DNA of 47,192 nt from Parcubacteria group bacterium GW2011_GWA2_43_13 (GTDB lineage Bacteria; Patescibacteriota; Patescibacteriia; UBA9629; GWA2-43-13): positions 1-47,192 of the forward strand of contig LCFM01000008.1 in the NCBI GenBank assembly GCA_000999025.1, read 5' to 3'. Below the pieces are notes generated by a model. The model had not been told where the DNA came from. It was given only the letters and a program-made list of their open reading frames with translations, and made no database searches. The first letter of the stretch is position 1. Every line of letters starts with the position of its first letter. This document shows positions 19,488 to 29,296 of the stretch, piece by piece. A program made the translations under genes and the position numbers.

Positions 19488-20165
19488 CTACTCCGTAAAC
19501 ACCCGAGGCCGTTCTTTTGATTTTTTAATAATACGAAACGCCTCATCAACACTATCAGTTACTTGAAATAATTCCAAATCATCTTCTTCAATCGCGCGTT
19601 GCTTTACCAGCACGGTTGATTCAAGCCATGCAATCAACGGTTGCCAGTATTCGCTTCCAATTAAAATAACTGGAATGCGATCCATCTTTTGCGTTTGAAT
19701 CAATGTGATAATCTCAAAAAACTCATCCAATGTCCCAAACCCGCCAGGGAAGTACACATACGCTTGCGCAGAAAAAGACAAAATAACTTTTCGAGTAAAA
19801 AAATAATGAAACCCAATCCCTCTTTTCACATACGTATTCATTCTCTGCTCAAACGGGAGTTGAATGTTCAAACCGATTGATTCTCCGCCAGCAAGCGTTG
19901 CGCCTTTATTGACGGCCTCCATAATTCCAGGGCCACCTCCTGTAATCACAGTAAATTTCGCCTTCGACAGTCGACTCGCAAGATCTTCAGCTTTTTTGTA
20001 ATACACTGAACCCGGCTTTACGCGCGAAGAACCGAAAAATGTTACTGTGCGTTTTAATCCAACTAAAAACTGAAACCCCTCAACAAATTCCGACATAATC
20101 CGAAAAATTCGCCATGTGAATGAAGATGGAACCTGTTGTTCTGTTGTGTCAACTTTTTGAGGCAT
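19488..20165 (-). CDS. LOG-family (TIGR00730-type) Rossmann-fold protein
   Basis: 225 aa; 'VITGGGPGIMEAVNKGA' and 'PGGFGTLDEFFE'. Confidence 0.92.
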   Translation of the reverse strand: MPQKVDTTEQQVPSSFTWRIFRIMSEFVEGFQFLVGLKRTVTFFGSSRVKPGSVYYKKAEDLASRLSKAKFTVITGGGPGIMEAVNKGATLAGGESIGLNIQLPFEQRMNTYVKRGIGFHYFFTRKVILSFSAQAYVYFPGGFGTLDEFFEIITLIQTQKMDRIPVILIGSEYWQPLIAWLESTVLVKQRAIEEDDLELFQVTDSVDEAFRIIKKSKERPRVFTE

Positions 20166-20305
20166 ATACTCTCTCCTACTCTGTAGGATTTAAGTATACC
20201 GCATATATGAAAATTTTAACATTCACTCGTTTTTTTAACAAAAATACACGAACTACCCTCTTGCCTGATAACAGAGATTACTTCATGATATACATAAGCA
20301 ACTAT

Positions 20306-22093
20306 ATGAAGAAAACAACAAACGTAAAAGCAACATTGCGCATATATTGGAGAGAAGTTCGTCGCTATAAACAGGCGGTATTTTTGTTATGCGTCGGATT
20401 TATCCTTGCCAATGTCGGCGAATTGGTAACACCTCTGTATTACAAAAAATTTTTTGATCTACTCGCCGGCGCTGTCCCGTCTCAAAGCACCGCCATGCAA
20501 CTGATTATCGTATTGTTATGGGTATTATTTTTTAATGGGTTTATATTTCTTGGATATCGGCTTTCCAGTTTTATAAATTCGTATGTTCAATCGCATATCA
20601 TGGCGGATCTGCGCATGCGTGCGTTTGATTATTTAATTCTGCACTCGTACGGATTTTTTTCTAACAGCTTTAGCGGCGCTTTGGTGCAGAAAATCAACCG
20701 ACTGGCGCGGGCGTTTGAAACATTTGCCGACCGGCTCTTTTGGGATTTTATGCCGCTCATTATCCGCGTTTTCGGCGCGATTATTATTTTATGGTGGTAC
20801 AACCCGTTTATCGGAATAATGATGCTGGTGTGGGTGATGGTATTTATCGCTGTTAATTTCGGATTGAGTATATGGAAATTAAAATATGACATCGATCGAG
20901 TCGAGTGGGATTCTAAAACAACGGCATCGCTGGCTGATGCTATTACCAATCATACAACTATCCAACTTTTTACGGGCATGGTATTTGAATCGAAACGTTT
21001 TAAGCAGATCGCGGAAAAACTTCGCGATATTACAAAAAAATCATGGTATATTTCAGCGATAATAGAAATGATTCAATCGCTTTTATTTTTCGCAATAGAA
21101 TTTTTATTATTTTTCTTCGCGGTCCGGTATTGGGAAAAAGGAGTTCTCTCTCTTGGTATGTTTGTACTCATTCAGGCCTATTTACTGACTCTTATTCATA
21201 AAATGTGGGATATCGGCCGTATCATTCGTGATACCTATGAAAGCTTTGCCGATGCCAAAGAGATGGTTGATATCATGCAAACCCCGCATCAGGTGCAAGA
21301 TATGCGCGGCGCTAAAAAACTTATTGTCACCACAGGACACATAGAATTCCAAAACGTGCAGTTTTCTTTTCATAAAACGCGAGAAGTTCTCAAAAGTGTG
21401 TCTCTGTCAATCGCCGCCGGAGAAAAAGTCGCTCTCATCGGCCCCTCAGGAGCAGGGAAAACAACACTGGTAAAACTACTCTTTCGGTTTTATGATATTG
21501 ATGGAGGAAAAATTTTAGTAGATAACCAAAATATCGCGCGAGTAAAACAAGACAGTTTACGGGAGAATATTTCTTTAGTGCCACAGGATACAATTTTATT
21601 TCACCGCACAATTTTAGAAAATATCCGCTATGGCAGACGAGACGCCAGTGATGAAGAAGTAAAAAAAGCCGCTAAGTTTGCGCACTGTCAAGAGTTTATT
21701 GATCATCTGGCTGATGGATATACTACCTATGTCGGAGAACGCGGAATAAAACTTTCAGGAGGTGAACGTCAACGCATTGCCATTGCGCGCGCGATCTTAA
21801 AAAACGCACCGATTTTAGTGCTGGACGAAGCAACGTCAAGTTTGGATTCGGAATCAGAAATGCTGATTCAGGATGCTTTAGAAAAACTGATGAAAAACAA
21901 AACCGTTATAGTGATCGCCCATCGCCTGTCTACTATTCGTAAAATGGATAGAATTATCGTGATTGATAAAGGAGGAGTGCTGGAACAAGGATCGCATGCT
22001 GATTTGTTAAATGAAAAAGCAAGTTTGTATAAACGGTTATGGGAACTGCAAGCTGGCGGATTTTTAATCTCCCCCAAAAGCTCGTCTCGGTAG
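20306..22093 (+). CDS. ABC exporter, fused permease and ATPase
   Basis: Walker A 'GPSGAGKTTLVK', signature 'LSGGERQRIAIARAIL', Walker B 'ILVLDEATSSLD'. Start re-assigned to ATG 20306 because the track start 20120 overlaps the divergent gene. Confidence 0.92.
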   Translation: MKKTTNVKATLRIYWREVRRYKQAVFLLCVGFILANVGELVTPLYYKKFFDLLAGAVPSQSTAMQLIIVLLWVLFFNGFIFLGYRLSSFINSYVQSHIMADLRMRAFDYLILHSYGFFSNSFSGALVQKINRLARAFETFADRLFWDFMPLIIRVFGAIIILWWYNPFIGIMMLVWVMVFIAVNFGLSIWKLKYDIDRVEWDSKTTASLADAITNHTTIQLFTGMVFESKRFKQIAEKLRDITKKSWYISAIIEMIQSLLFFAIEFLLFFFAVRYWEKGVLSLGMFVLIQAYLLTLIHKMWDIGRIIRDTYESFADAKEMVDIMQTPHQVQDMRGAKKLIVTTGHIEFQNVQFSFHKTREVLKSVSLSIAAGEKVALIGPSGAGKTTLVKLLFRFYDIDGGKILVDNQNIARVKQDSLRENISLVPQDTILFHRTILENIRYGRRDASDEEVKKAAKFAHCQEFIDHLADGYTTYVGERGIKLSGGERQRIAIARAILKNAPILVLDEATSSLDSESEMLIQDALEKLMKNKTVIVIAHRLSTIRKMDRIIVIDKGGVLEQGSHADLLNEKASLYKRLWELQAGGFLISPKSSSR

Positions 22094-22111
22094 CTGTATT
22101 GCGGACAATAC

Positions 22112-22513
22112 TCACTTCTTAATATTAGTTACTATGGCGTCTCCAAATAACACGCCAGAAACAACTTCTGCGAACTCATCGCCAATCACTCCGATTGATA
22201 CAAGCGCGTCATACGGATTGCCGTTATTCAAGAGTAAGACATACGCTGAATCGTTTTTAAACCTGATGGCGTATTTTGGTACGCGTATAACCCATTCGCG
22301 GATTTCACGAACTCGAGATGTCGCGATAACGCCACCGTTTGTTTGAGATATATCTTGATCCATTGTAATCACAATAGGGCCAGCGTCAACTGTTACTGTT
22401 TCATACACTTTTGATGCGCGCGGAAACAAAAAAAGGCCACATATAATAAGCCCTGCGGAAACCCCAAGACACCATATCCATACAACCAGAAAGAGATAAC
22501 CCCTTTCTTTCAT
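22112..22513 (-). CDS. Hypothetical single-pass membrane protein
   Basis: 133 aa; N-terminal hydrophobic segment. Confidence 0.6.
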   Translation of the reverse strand: MKERGYLFLVVWIWCLGVSAGLIICGLFLFPRASKVYETVTVDAGPIVITMDQDISQTNGGVIATSRVREIREWVIRVPKYAIRFKNDSAYVLLLNNGNPYDALVSIGVIGDEFAEVVSGVLFGDAIVTNIKK

Positions 22514-22557
22514 AGCTTCGTACTATACGCCACCTCCGAATTACCGTCAAATAAGAG

Positions 22558-22630
22558 TAGAGACGGTCCCATGCGTCTCTATAAAAAAATCACATCATAT
22601 ACAAAAGACGCCCCAGGGGGGCGTCTTTAC
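22558..22630. repeat. Paired palindromic repeat, intergenic
   Basis: GTAGAGACGGTCCCATGCGTCTCTAT ... AAGACGCCCCAGGGGGGCGTCTTTAC. Confidence 0.85.
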
Positions 22631-22638
22631 AATCCACA

Positions 22639-23022
22639 TTATCCGCCGAAAAATAGTTTTTCCCACCATGAAATTTTTTTTTCTTCCGTAGTAGAGACGG
22701 CGGTTTTCCCCCCTTCTCTACGAGGTTGTCCCAACGCTTGTATTCTCTCAATTTCTTGTTCCAGCACCGGGCCTGCATTTTCCGATGCAGACGATTCCTT
22801 TCTATGCAATGGCCGCAAAACATCATAATGCACATCAATAATGTGAGATACTGCACGATCATCTGCAATATGGCAATGAAACCGAGGGTAATGGCCTGAA
22901 CGATTCAGCGGACGCACCCATGATCGTCTGCCACTCTTTCTATCTAAAATTTCCCGATATCCGCATCGCTTTAAAAAATACTGCACTCTTTCTGTAAGTG
23001 GAGGATCAAAAATAATTTTCAT
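22639..23022 (-). CDS. Hypothetical protein; C-terminal region contains a repeat-derived segment
   Basis: Start re-assigned to ATG 23022 (MKIIFDPPLTERVQYFLKRCGYREIL...); the longer track start 23061 overlaps the neighbour. Confidence 0.6.
   Translation of the reverse strand: MKIIFDPPLTERVQYFLKRCGYREILDRKSGRRSWVRPLNRSGHYPRFHCHIADDRAVSHIIDVHYDVLRPLHRKESSASENAGPVLEQEIERIQALGQPRREGGKTAVSTTEEKKISWWEKLFFGG
22691..22721. repeat. Degenerate palindromic repeat inside a coding region
   Basis: GTAGAGACGGCGGTTTTCCCCCCTTCTCTAC. Confidence 0.7.
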
Positions 23023-23041
23023 ATACTCTCTCTTTTTTAAT

Positions 23042-24784
23042 CTACCCATCTTTTTGACCACTTTCGCTCATATGGTTCTGGGGCAATAACGACGAAAGCG
23101 ATACAGCCGCACCTGTGTCAATAACAACATTTTCCTTTTTCATAAAATCATCAGGCACAGGAGATGTCTGTTGCAGTTGTTTTTTCTTTTTTTGGTTTTT
23201 TAAAGGCTGTTGCTGATTCACCGGACGATCTTCGGTTAAAATCGGCTTATTTACAGATGCCGGTTGCACAGCAGACGATTGTTTTTGATTTTTATATTTC
23301 GCGTAACAATCTTCGCAATACACTGGCCGCGTTGGATCTGGATCAAATGGCACACTTGTCTCAGTGCCACACGCGGCGCAGATCGCGTCAAACGGATGTT
23401 TTTTAGGTTTCTTTTTTTGCTCTCCCGCGCTCCATGTCTGATTACTTTGTTTTGGAGATGGCGCATCGCCGGAAGCAGGCGTGATATGTTCTTCTCCCAT
23501 GCCACTCCACCGCATAATTTTATCTTCCACTATTTCCCTGCTTACTCCATACCGCTCACGGGAAACGCGAATAATTTTTTCACGCTGGTGCGCCTCCTCA
23601 ACAGGTAACGGCGGAAGCGTTTCCGCGGAAAACGGCTCCGAAGCAACTCCGTCAATCATCAATTTCATGTACACATTCCATTTAGAAAGATTTACCAAAT
23701 CAATTTCGGTAAACAGGGGAGCAAACTCTTTTGCCAAGAATTCCGCGTCAGCCGCTCCAACTCGAAAAATCGTCAGCGTTCCGACGTTTCCAAACACCGC
23801 CGCGCACACGCTCTCTGATAACTGCTCAATATACTGATGCGCGATAATAAGATTTAAGCGATACTTGCGCGCTTCTGAAAGAATGTTGGCAAACGAATCA
23901 GTGGCAAAGTTTTGAAACTCATCAACATACAAATAAAAATCTTCCCGCTCGGTTTCCGGAACATCAACGCGGCTCATGGCGGCAAGTTGAATTTTTGTAA
24001 TCATCATGGCGCCTAATAGCGCTGAATTATCCTCGCCAATGCGCCCCTTGGAAAGATTCAACAAGAGAATCTTTTTTTGATCCATAATTTCGCGCATATC
24101 AATAGTTGACTTCACCTGGCCTACGGTATTACGGATCATGCTTGAGGACAAAAATTGACCAACCTTATTTTGAATAGGAGCAATCGCCTCTGCCTGGAAT
24201 TTATCCGGATACTTTGAATATTCATCCACCCAAAATGATTTAACAACTGGGTCCTGTATTCGGTCAATCACCTTTTTTCGATATGCCTTGTCAGTCAAAA
24301 TACGCATAATCCCAAGTAGGGTACTCCCAGGATAATCCATTAAAGCGAGCACTGCGTTACGCAAAACATACTCAAGCCGAGGGCCCCATGAATCAGCCCA
24401 AATTTTTTTAAAGACCCCAATCAAGCCCGAGGCGACCAAATGCTTTTGCTGTTCATCAACACTTTCCAACACATTAAACGCGATCGGATATTCCTGATCT
24501 GCAGGATTAAAATAGACAGTGTCATTCACGCGATTTGATGGAATATAATCAATAACCTTTTCAACCAAATCGCCATGCGGATCCACAACCGCAACTCCCC
24601 TGCCTGCGATAATATCCGCAATAATCATGTTTTCAAGCACTGTGGACTTACCCATGCCGGTCTTCCCAAGAAAATACATGTGTCGCCTGCGGTCATCTGT
24701 TTTAATACCAAAACGAACCCGCCGATTATGGAAGTTCGTTTGAGCAAATAACACAAGATCGTCATTCTGATAAGGTGCTGTCAT
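23042..24784 (-). CDS. VirD4/TraD-like coupling ATPase with C-terminal CxxC zinc-ribbon
   Basis: 580 aa; Walker A 'GKTGMGKSTVLENM', 'VAVVDPHGDLVEKV', 'YVDEFQNFATDSFANILSEARKYRLNLIIAHQYIEQL'; 'CAACGTETSVPFDPDPTRPVYCEDCYAKY'. Confidence 0.9.
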   Translation of the reverse strand: MTAPYQNDDLVLFAQTNFHNRRVRFGIKTDDRRRHMYFLGKTGMGKSTVLENMIIADIIAGRGVAVVDPHGDLVEKVIDYIPSNRVNDTVYFNPADQEYPIAFNVLESVDEQQKHLVASGLIGVFKKIWADSWGPRLEYVLRNAVLALMDYPGSTLLGIMRILTDKAYRKKVIDRIQDPVVKSFWVDEYSKYPDKFQAEAIAPIQNKVGQFLSSSMIRNTVGQVKSTIDMREIMDQKKILLLNLSKGRIGEDNSALLGAMMITKIQLAAMSRVDVPETEREDFYLYVDEFQNFATDSFANILSEARKYRLNLIIAHQYIEQLSESVCAAVFGNVGTLTIFRVGAADAEFLAKEFAPLFTEIDLVNLSKWNVYMKLMIDGVASEPFSAETLPPLPVEEAHQREKIIRVSRERYGVSREIVEDKIMRWSGMGEEHITPASGDAPSPKQSNQTWSAGEQKKKPKKHPFDAICAACGTETSVPFDPDPTRPVYCEDCYAKYKNQKQSSAVQPASVNKPILTEDRPVNQQQPLKNQKKKKQLQQTSPVPDDFMKKENVVIDTGAAVSLSSLLPQNHMSESGQKDG

Positions 24785-24788
24785 AATG

Positions 24789-26186
24789 TTATTCTGATGG
24801 CAAACCTACCGGCGCTGGCGCGCGTTGAATCGAAGTATGCATACGAGTGGGCCCTGATTGACCACCTTCTACAGGCAGTGTTGACGGTGGCTCTGACCGC
24901 TTTGACGCAACTTGTGAAACAAGTGGCGCTCGCACATCTGCGGTTGGGAAATGCCATAATGTGGCAAGTTCTTCAGTATTTAAAACAAAACCATTCGCTC
25001 CTGCGGTGTTTTCACGCGACTGGTAATTTTTGACTATTTTTCTGCGCCGAATTTTATTGCGCAAGCGCACAAAAAAGTAGTCAGTGCCTGTTTTTGTCAG
25101 CTGGTTGCGACTAAAACTGTTTAAATCCATACTCTGAAACTGTTTCAAATAGCCGTGAAAATGAGAAAGAAACCTCTGATTATTAAATACTTCTTTTTTA
25201 CCCCAATAAATCGCGCGCAAACGGACATTAAACGCGACTTTTGCGAGCTTCAACTCAATGGCTTCCACTCCTGCCTTTTGCCCGGCAGTCATGTGTTGCA
25301 TCATCGTAGGCCATTGTTTTTTATCTTCTTTTGTTTCACCGCCTAATGGAATCATCTCCTCCCCCATCACCTCGCGTAACAACGAAAACAACGGATGAAA
25401 CATCTTTTCCACCAATGCCAATGTCTTATCTTCTTTTTTCGGCATGTCGCGTTCAATTATTTTATTCACTTCTGCCTCGCCCTTTTTCACAAAATCATCA
25501 GGTACCGGACTTAACACTAACTGAAACCAAAACTGCTCGCCTTTTTGCAAAGAAGTCATCATATCAAGAAATGGGGCAATGGGATCTATAAAATACCGCT
25601 CGCCAAATTGATGTTCAAACCATACATAGGTCCGCAGAGGATAACAACTCGGCCGATCCATATCATATTCCGTGCCCCAACACTGCCAACCCTCGTCATT
25701 TGGGAATTCGGTTGGCATCTGTTTGGTATAATCCTCTACTTCAGTAATTTCGGCATCAGGGAAATACGCGTAAATCGCTGATTCAAGATTTGCCCGATAC
25801 CGCTTTTCTACGCGAATAAGATACTGCACATATCCATCAATACTTACAATTTCCAAACTGGTTTTAAGATTGTACATGCCATGATACCACTGCTCCCATT
25901 TGGTTAAACTTCGGCGCGTGCCAGCGACAATAGCTAAAAATCCTTCCATGGCTTTGAGTGACTGATCATTTTCGCGCGGCACATCAATGGCAAGATACAC
26001 CCAGTTGAGCGTGCCTGACCATACAATCCATTTCCAATACAGCCACAAATCCTTCAGCCCCTTTGAGATTGCAAACACAATCGGAATCCATCCGCCAACC
26101 AAAATCAGCCGCCACATCACAATATAGGGATGGTGCGCGCCCAAATCAAGCCAAAATGATAAATCAACATCTATAGGAACATTCAT
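24789..26186 (-). CDS. Conserved membrane-associated protein co-oriented with the VirD4-like ATPase
   Basis: 465 aa; N-terminal hydrophobic segments; 4-nt gap to the ATPase start. Confidence 0.75.
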   Translation of the reverse strand: MNVPIDVDLSFWLDLGAHHPYIVMWRLILVGGWIPIVFAISKGLKDLWLYWKWIVWSGTLNWVYLAIDVPRENDQSLKAMEGFLAIVAGTRRSLTKWEQWYHGMYNLKTSLEIVSIDGYVQYLIRVEKRYRANLESAIYAYFPDAEITEVEDYTKQMPTEFPNDEGWQCWGTEYDMDRPSCYPLRTYVWFEHQFGERYFIDPIAPFLDMMTSLQKGEQFWFQLVLSPVPDDFVKKGEAEVNKIIERDMPKKEDKTLALVEKMFHPLFSLLREVMGEEMIPLGGETKEDKKQWPTMMQHMTAGQKAGVEAIELKLAKVAFNVRLRAIYWGKKEVFNNQRFLSHFHGYLKQFQSMDLNSFSRNQLTKTGTDYFFVRLRNKIRRRKIVKNYQSRENTAGANGFVLNTEELATLWHFPTADVRAPLVSQVASKRSEPPSTLPVEGGQSGPTRMHTSIQRAPAPVGLPSE

Positions 26187-26200
26187 ACTGTAACAGAGGT

Positions 26201-26273
26201 GTAGAGACGTGCCGATGGCACGTCTTGATTAAATACATATCGATTTTAGACGCCCCATCGGGGCGTCTCTACA
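26201..26273. repeat. Paired palindromic repeat upstream of the 24789-26186 gene
   Basis: GTAGAGACGTGCCGATGGCACGTCTTG ... TAGACGCCCCATCGGGGCGTCTCTACAC. Confidence 0.88.
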
Positions 26274-26422
26274 CTATACATATATTTCGTAATTCAGAGT
26301 ATTATAAAACTATTATAAGTATATCATCTCACGAAAAAACAAAAAAGCCCTGTATTGATTTTTTCAAGTATATGAAATAGTTTTACTGAAGAGTTGATCT
26401 GTTATCGCAAGGAGTCAGTTTC

Positions 26423-26863
26423 ATGACACGACCAAGGTTGCTCGTATTTGCATCAGGGTCCCCGGAAGGTGGCGGATCGGGGTTTGAAAATTTAGTGCAT
26501 AGCACCACAACTGGCGTGCTTGATGCCGATATCGTAGGAGTGGTTTCCAACCACGAGCATGGTGGCGTTCGAACGCGAGCTGACAAGCTCGGTATCCGAT
26601 TTATCTACTACCCCAAACCATGGAACGAAAACGGGTACCAGCAGATCGCGGGAAACAGCGGTGCGCAGTTCTTTGCACTCTCCGGATGGTTAAAGCAAGT
26701 CCTCGGACTTGATCCACGACTCACGTTTAACATCCACCCAGGCCCGTTGCCAGAGTTCGGTGGTCATAGAATGTACAGCCACTGCCATGTGAGGAAGCAC
26801 CGTTCCGGATGTGGCATCATTCCGAGATGCCTGCCTTCTCTTACGTCAACTCCGGAAACATGA
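26423..26863 (+). pseudogene. PurN-like formyltransferase, C-terminally truncated or frameshifted
   Basis: 146 aa; 'LLVFASGSPEGGGSGFENLV', 'VGVVSNHEHGGV', 'FNIHPGPLPEFGGH' (catalytic Asn/His), then similarity is lost and the catalytic-Asp region is missing; SD AAGGAG upstream. Confidence 0.65.
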
Positions 26864-27896
26864 TTTTTAAAATTTCGTATGCCACGCGCCTGCGTTTTCC
26901 TTGCAATGGAAATTCGTTCCAATCAATGGCAGGCGAAGCGTTTATCTCTATCACGCGGTAGATATCCGGTGTTTGCTCCGAAAAAATATCAGGTGTCATG
27001 TAGTCGATTCCGGCAAGTGTCAGGCCCGGAATGCTGTTCATTGCACGCAACACACGTGTTTTAACGCTCGGGTGGATACGATCCGTCATATCTATGGTAT
27101 CCCCGCCCAAACTGATATCAGAAGACGAGTGAGGGTACAGCATCACATACTTACCTTTTTCCAACACCGCCGCCAAGGTTAAATCTTGATCTTTCAAATA
27201 GGTGATAAGTTTTTTATTCAATGTCATTTTTTTATACGTATCCACGCTTTCTCTTAAAGGATTGCTATTTTTCTTTTCTATCAGCCTTTCTATAGATAAA
27301 ACTCCATCGCCAACCACATGTGCCGGCACACGCTTAATCACGCTTAAAATGCTTTTTTGCGTTGCTAAAATTCTGTATTCTTCTCCCGTAAACATTTCTT
27401 CAACTAATACATGCGTACCGTGTTTTGCATGTTCGTTAAACACACGCTCTATGGCTAAAAGGTAGTCGCGTTTATTGGTGATATTCAAAAAAACGCCGTA
27501 TCCCAAAGAACTGTTAGACGGTTTTACCACCAACGGTTTCTGAAGATGACGGTATACTTCGGAATAATATTTTTTTACATCTGTTCTTTTTAACAAAAAA
27601 CTCTTATTCACCGACACACCGTTATGTTGTAGCATGTTGTTGGTAATATTTTTATCCCTGCAACAATGCCCGGCAAACGAAGTGGTAAGAGAGGGAACAC
27701 GCGCATAAAAATACTGAACATTTTTTTTGTACTGCATGCGATACACGTCGGTGTATTTGATATTTTCCCATGCAACACCGTGTTTTTCCGCCTCTTTCAG
27801 TATCAACAACGTGCTTTGGGATGCTTTGCCATGATTTTTTTCTGTATCATGTAACGATCTTCGCTTGTATGAAACAACCATACATAACCCTTTCAA
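26841..27896 (-). CDS. ATP-grasp family ligase (cyanophycin synthetase/GshAB-like)
   Basis: 351 aa; 'PLVVKPSNSSLGYGVFLNI', 'HVLVEEMFTGEEYRILATQ', 'VIEINASPAIDW'. Confidence 0.82.
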   Translation of the reverse strand: MKGLCMVVSYKRRSLHDTEKNHGKASQSTLLILKEAEKHGVAWENIKYTDVYRMQYKKNVQYFYARVPSLTTSFAGHCCRDKNITNNMLQHNGVSVNKSFLLKRTDVKKYYSEVYRHLQKPLVVKPSNSSLGYGVFLNITNKRDYLLAIERVFNEHAKHGTHVLVEEMFTGEEYRILATQKSILSVIKRVPAHVVGDGVLSIERLIEKKNSNPLRESVDTYKKMTLNKKLITYLKDQDLTLAAVLEKGKYVMLYPHSSSDISLGGDTIDMTDRIHPSVKTRVLRAMNSIPGLTLAGIDYMTPDIFSEQTPDIYRVIEINASPAIDWNEFPLQGKRRRVAYEILKIMFPELT

Positions 27897-28041
27897 TTAG
27901 GATAATACCTTAATGATACCACAAAAACTTTTCAATATGGCGCGTAATGTAGCATTACACGTACAACAGAATCCCGCCTTTTAAAGGCGGGATAAAAATT
28001 TCACATCATACACTCAATATATAAGAGGAAAGTACTCTTGA

Positions 28042-29178
28042 TTACGCAGACGCTGATCCCACTTTCGAATACTGACCATCTGGAGTATGAGCGAACCGCT
28101 TTTTATCAGCAAGCGCCAAATAAATTGTCCCTCTCTTCACCACACGACGATCAAGCACTCGTTGGATAATTTCCTCGCGCGTCAGCACACCGCCTACTTC
28201 ATCCAGCACGCGATCTATCACATCAGCAACAATGCCGGGCTCAAATCCCCAATCCTTTAACGCGTAAATTCCTCTGCCCACCAATACATACCGGTCATCA
28301 AGAATCAGTTCATTATGCACTGTCGGCGCATGCGCCTTTTTATGATCAAAATTACATTCATTGATTTGATCTGTAATCTCACGGTAATGCAATGGTTGGC
28401 CGTGCTTTTTAAGGACAAGAAAAATTTTATCGCCCATGCGTTTTGGCGTAATTGTTTTCCACGAAACCAGCCCCCATTGTCCAAATGGATTTTGCGAAAA
28501 ATCCTTTCCAAGTTTCAAATGCGCGCCAATAACATCGTTATTTATCTCATGCTGATAATTGATATAAAACTGACCCTTGTTTACTATTTCTACAATATCA
28601 TCAAACATCAGAGGCGTCTCTATTGTATTAAAAATAGATTTCAACTCCTGAATATGCGCATGTGGAAACGCTGTGTCTTTGTGGGACAATCGCCATCCTG
28701 CTTTGAAATGTTCGCTTTCAGGAACCTCATGCACCAGCTCGCTTCCTAACGCGCGAATAAAAAAAATAACATAGGGCGCCTCGAGATCGAGTCCGGAAAG
28801 ATGGTTCAACGCTTCGCTCATCAAATGGTTTTCTTCCATCACGCCTCCGTGAGCATCTAATATTCTTCCTAATGCCTGATCCATTCGTTCCGCAACCGGC
28901 TGATATGCTTCCGAATCGCGCAAGTGGCGCAATGCCGTATTTTCGATCTGCCGAATTCGTTCTCGAGTAACACGGAAAGAACCGCCGATCGCTTCAAGTG
29001 TTTCTTTTTTCTTTCCGCCCAATCCATGGCGACGGCTTATCACCTCTTGTTCACGCTGATTAATAGCCTCTAAAAGTGCCCGAAGCAAAAACGAAGGAAC
29101 AAACTCCGCTTGCTCCCGTTCATGCTCCGCTGAAATGATTTTATCCAAAAGAGTAGTTGGCTGTATCTCTTCAGCCAT
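28042..29178 (-). CDS. Sigma-70 region-4 HTH fused to HARE-HTH/RpoE(delta)-like winged helices
   Basis: 378 aa; 'INQREQEVISRRHGLGGKKKETLEAIGGSFRVTRERIRQIENTALRHLR'; C-terminal winged-helix-like segments; no region 2. Confidence 0.83.
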   Translation of the reverse strand: MAEEIQPTTLLDKIISAEHEREQAEFVPSFLLRALLEAINQREQEVISRRHGLGGKKKETLEAIGGSFRVTRERIRQIENTALRHLRDSEAYQPVAERMDQALGRILDAHGGVMEENHLMSEALNHLSGLDLEAPYVIFFIRALGSELVHEVPESEHFKAGWRLSHKDTAFPHAHIQELKSIFNTIETPLMFDDIVEIVNKGQFYINYQHEINNDVIGAHLKLGKDFSQNPFGQWGLVSWKTITPKRMGDKIFLVLKKHGQPLHYREITDQINECNFDHKKAHAPTVHNELILDDRYVLVGRGIYALKDWGFEPGIVADVIDRVLDEVGGVLTREEIIQRVLDRRVVKRGTIYLALADKKRFAHTPDGQYSKVGSASA

Positions 29179-29296
29179 AGAAATAGCACTGACAAGCTCT
29201 ATTTAAAGCATTATTGTAAAACAAAACTACTATACAAAAATAACAAGAAGTTGTCAATGTTGCCATGTAACAAAGATCATTGGGTATCATGCGTCT

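Noticed and set aside
26423-26863. Annotation as a functional PurN
   Set aside because: The C-terminal catalytic region is missing, so annotated as a truncated remnant.
27974-27995. cccgccttttaaaggcggg hairpin upstream of the ATP-grasp gene as a terminator
   Set aside because: A good stem but no T-tract in the minus orientation of the flanking genes; function uncertain.
28611-28640. GGCGTCTCTATTG resembling a repeat arm inside the sigma4/HARE-HTH gene
   Set aside because: Only a half-site, no complementary arm; explained by coding sequence (NTIETP).
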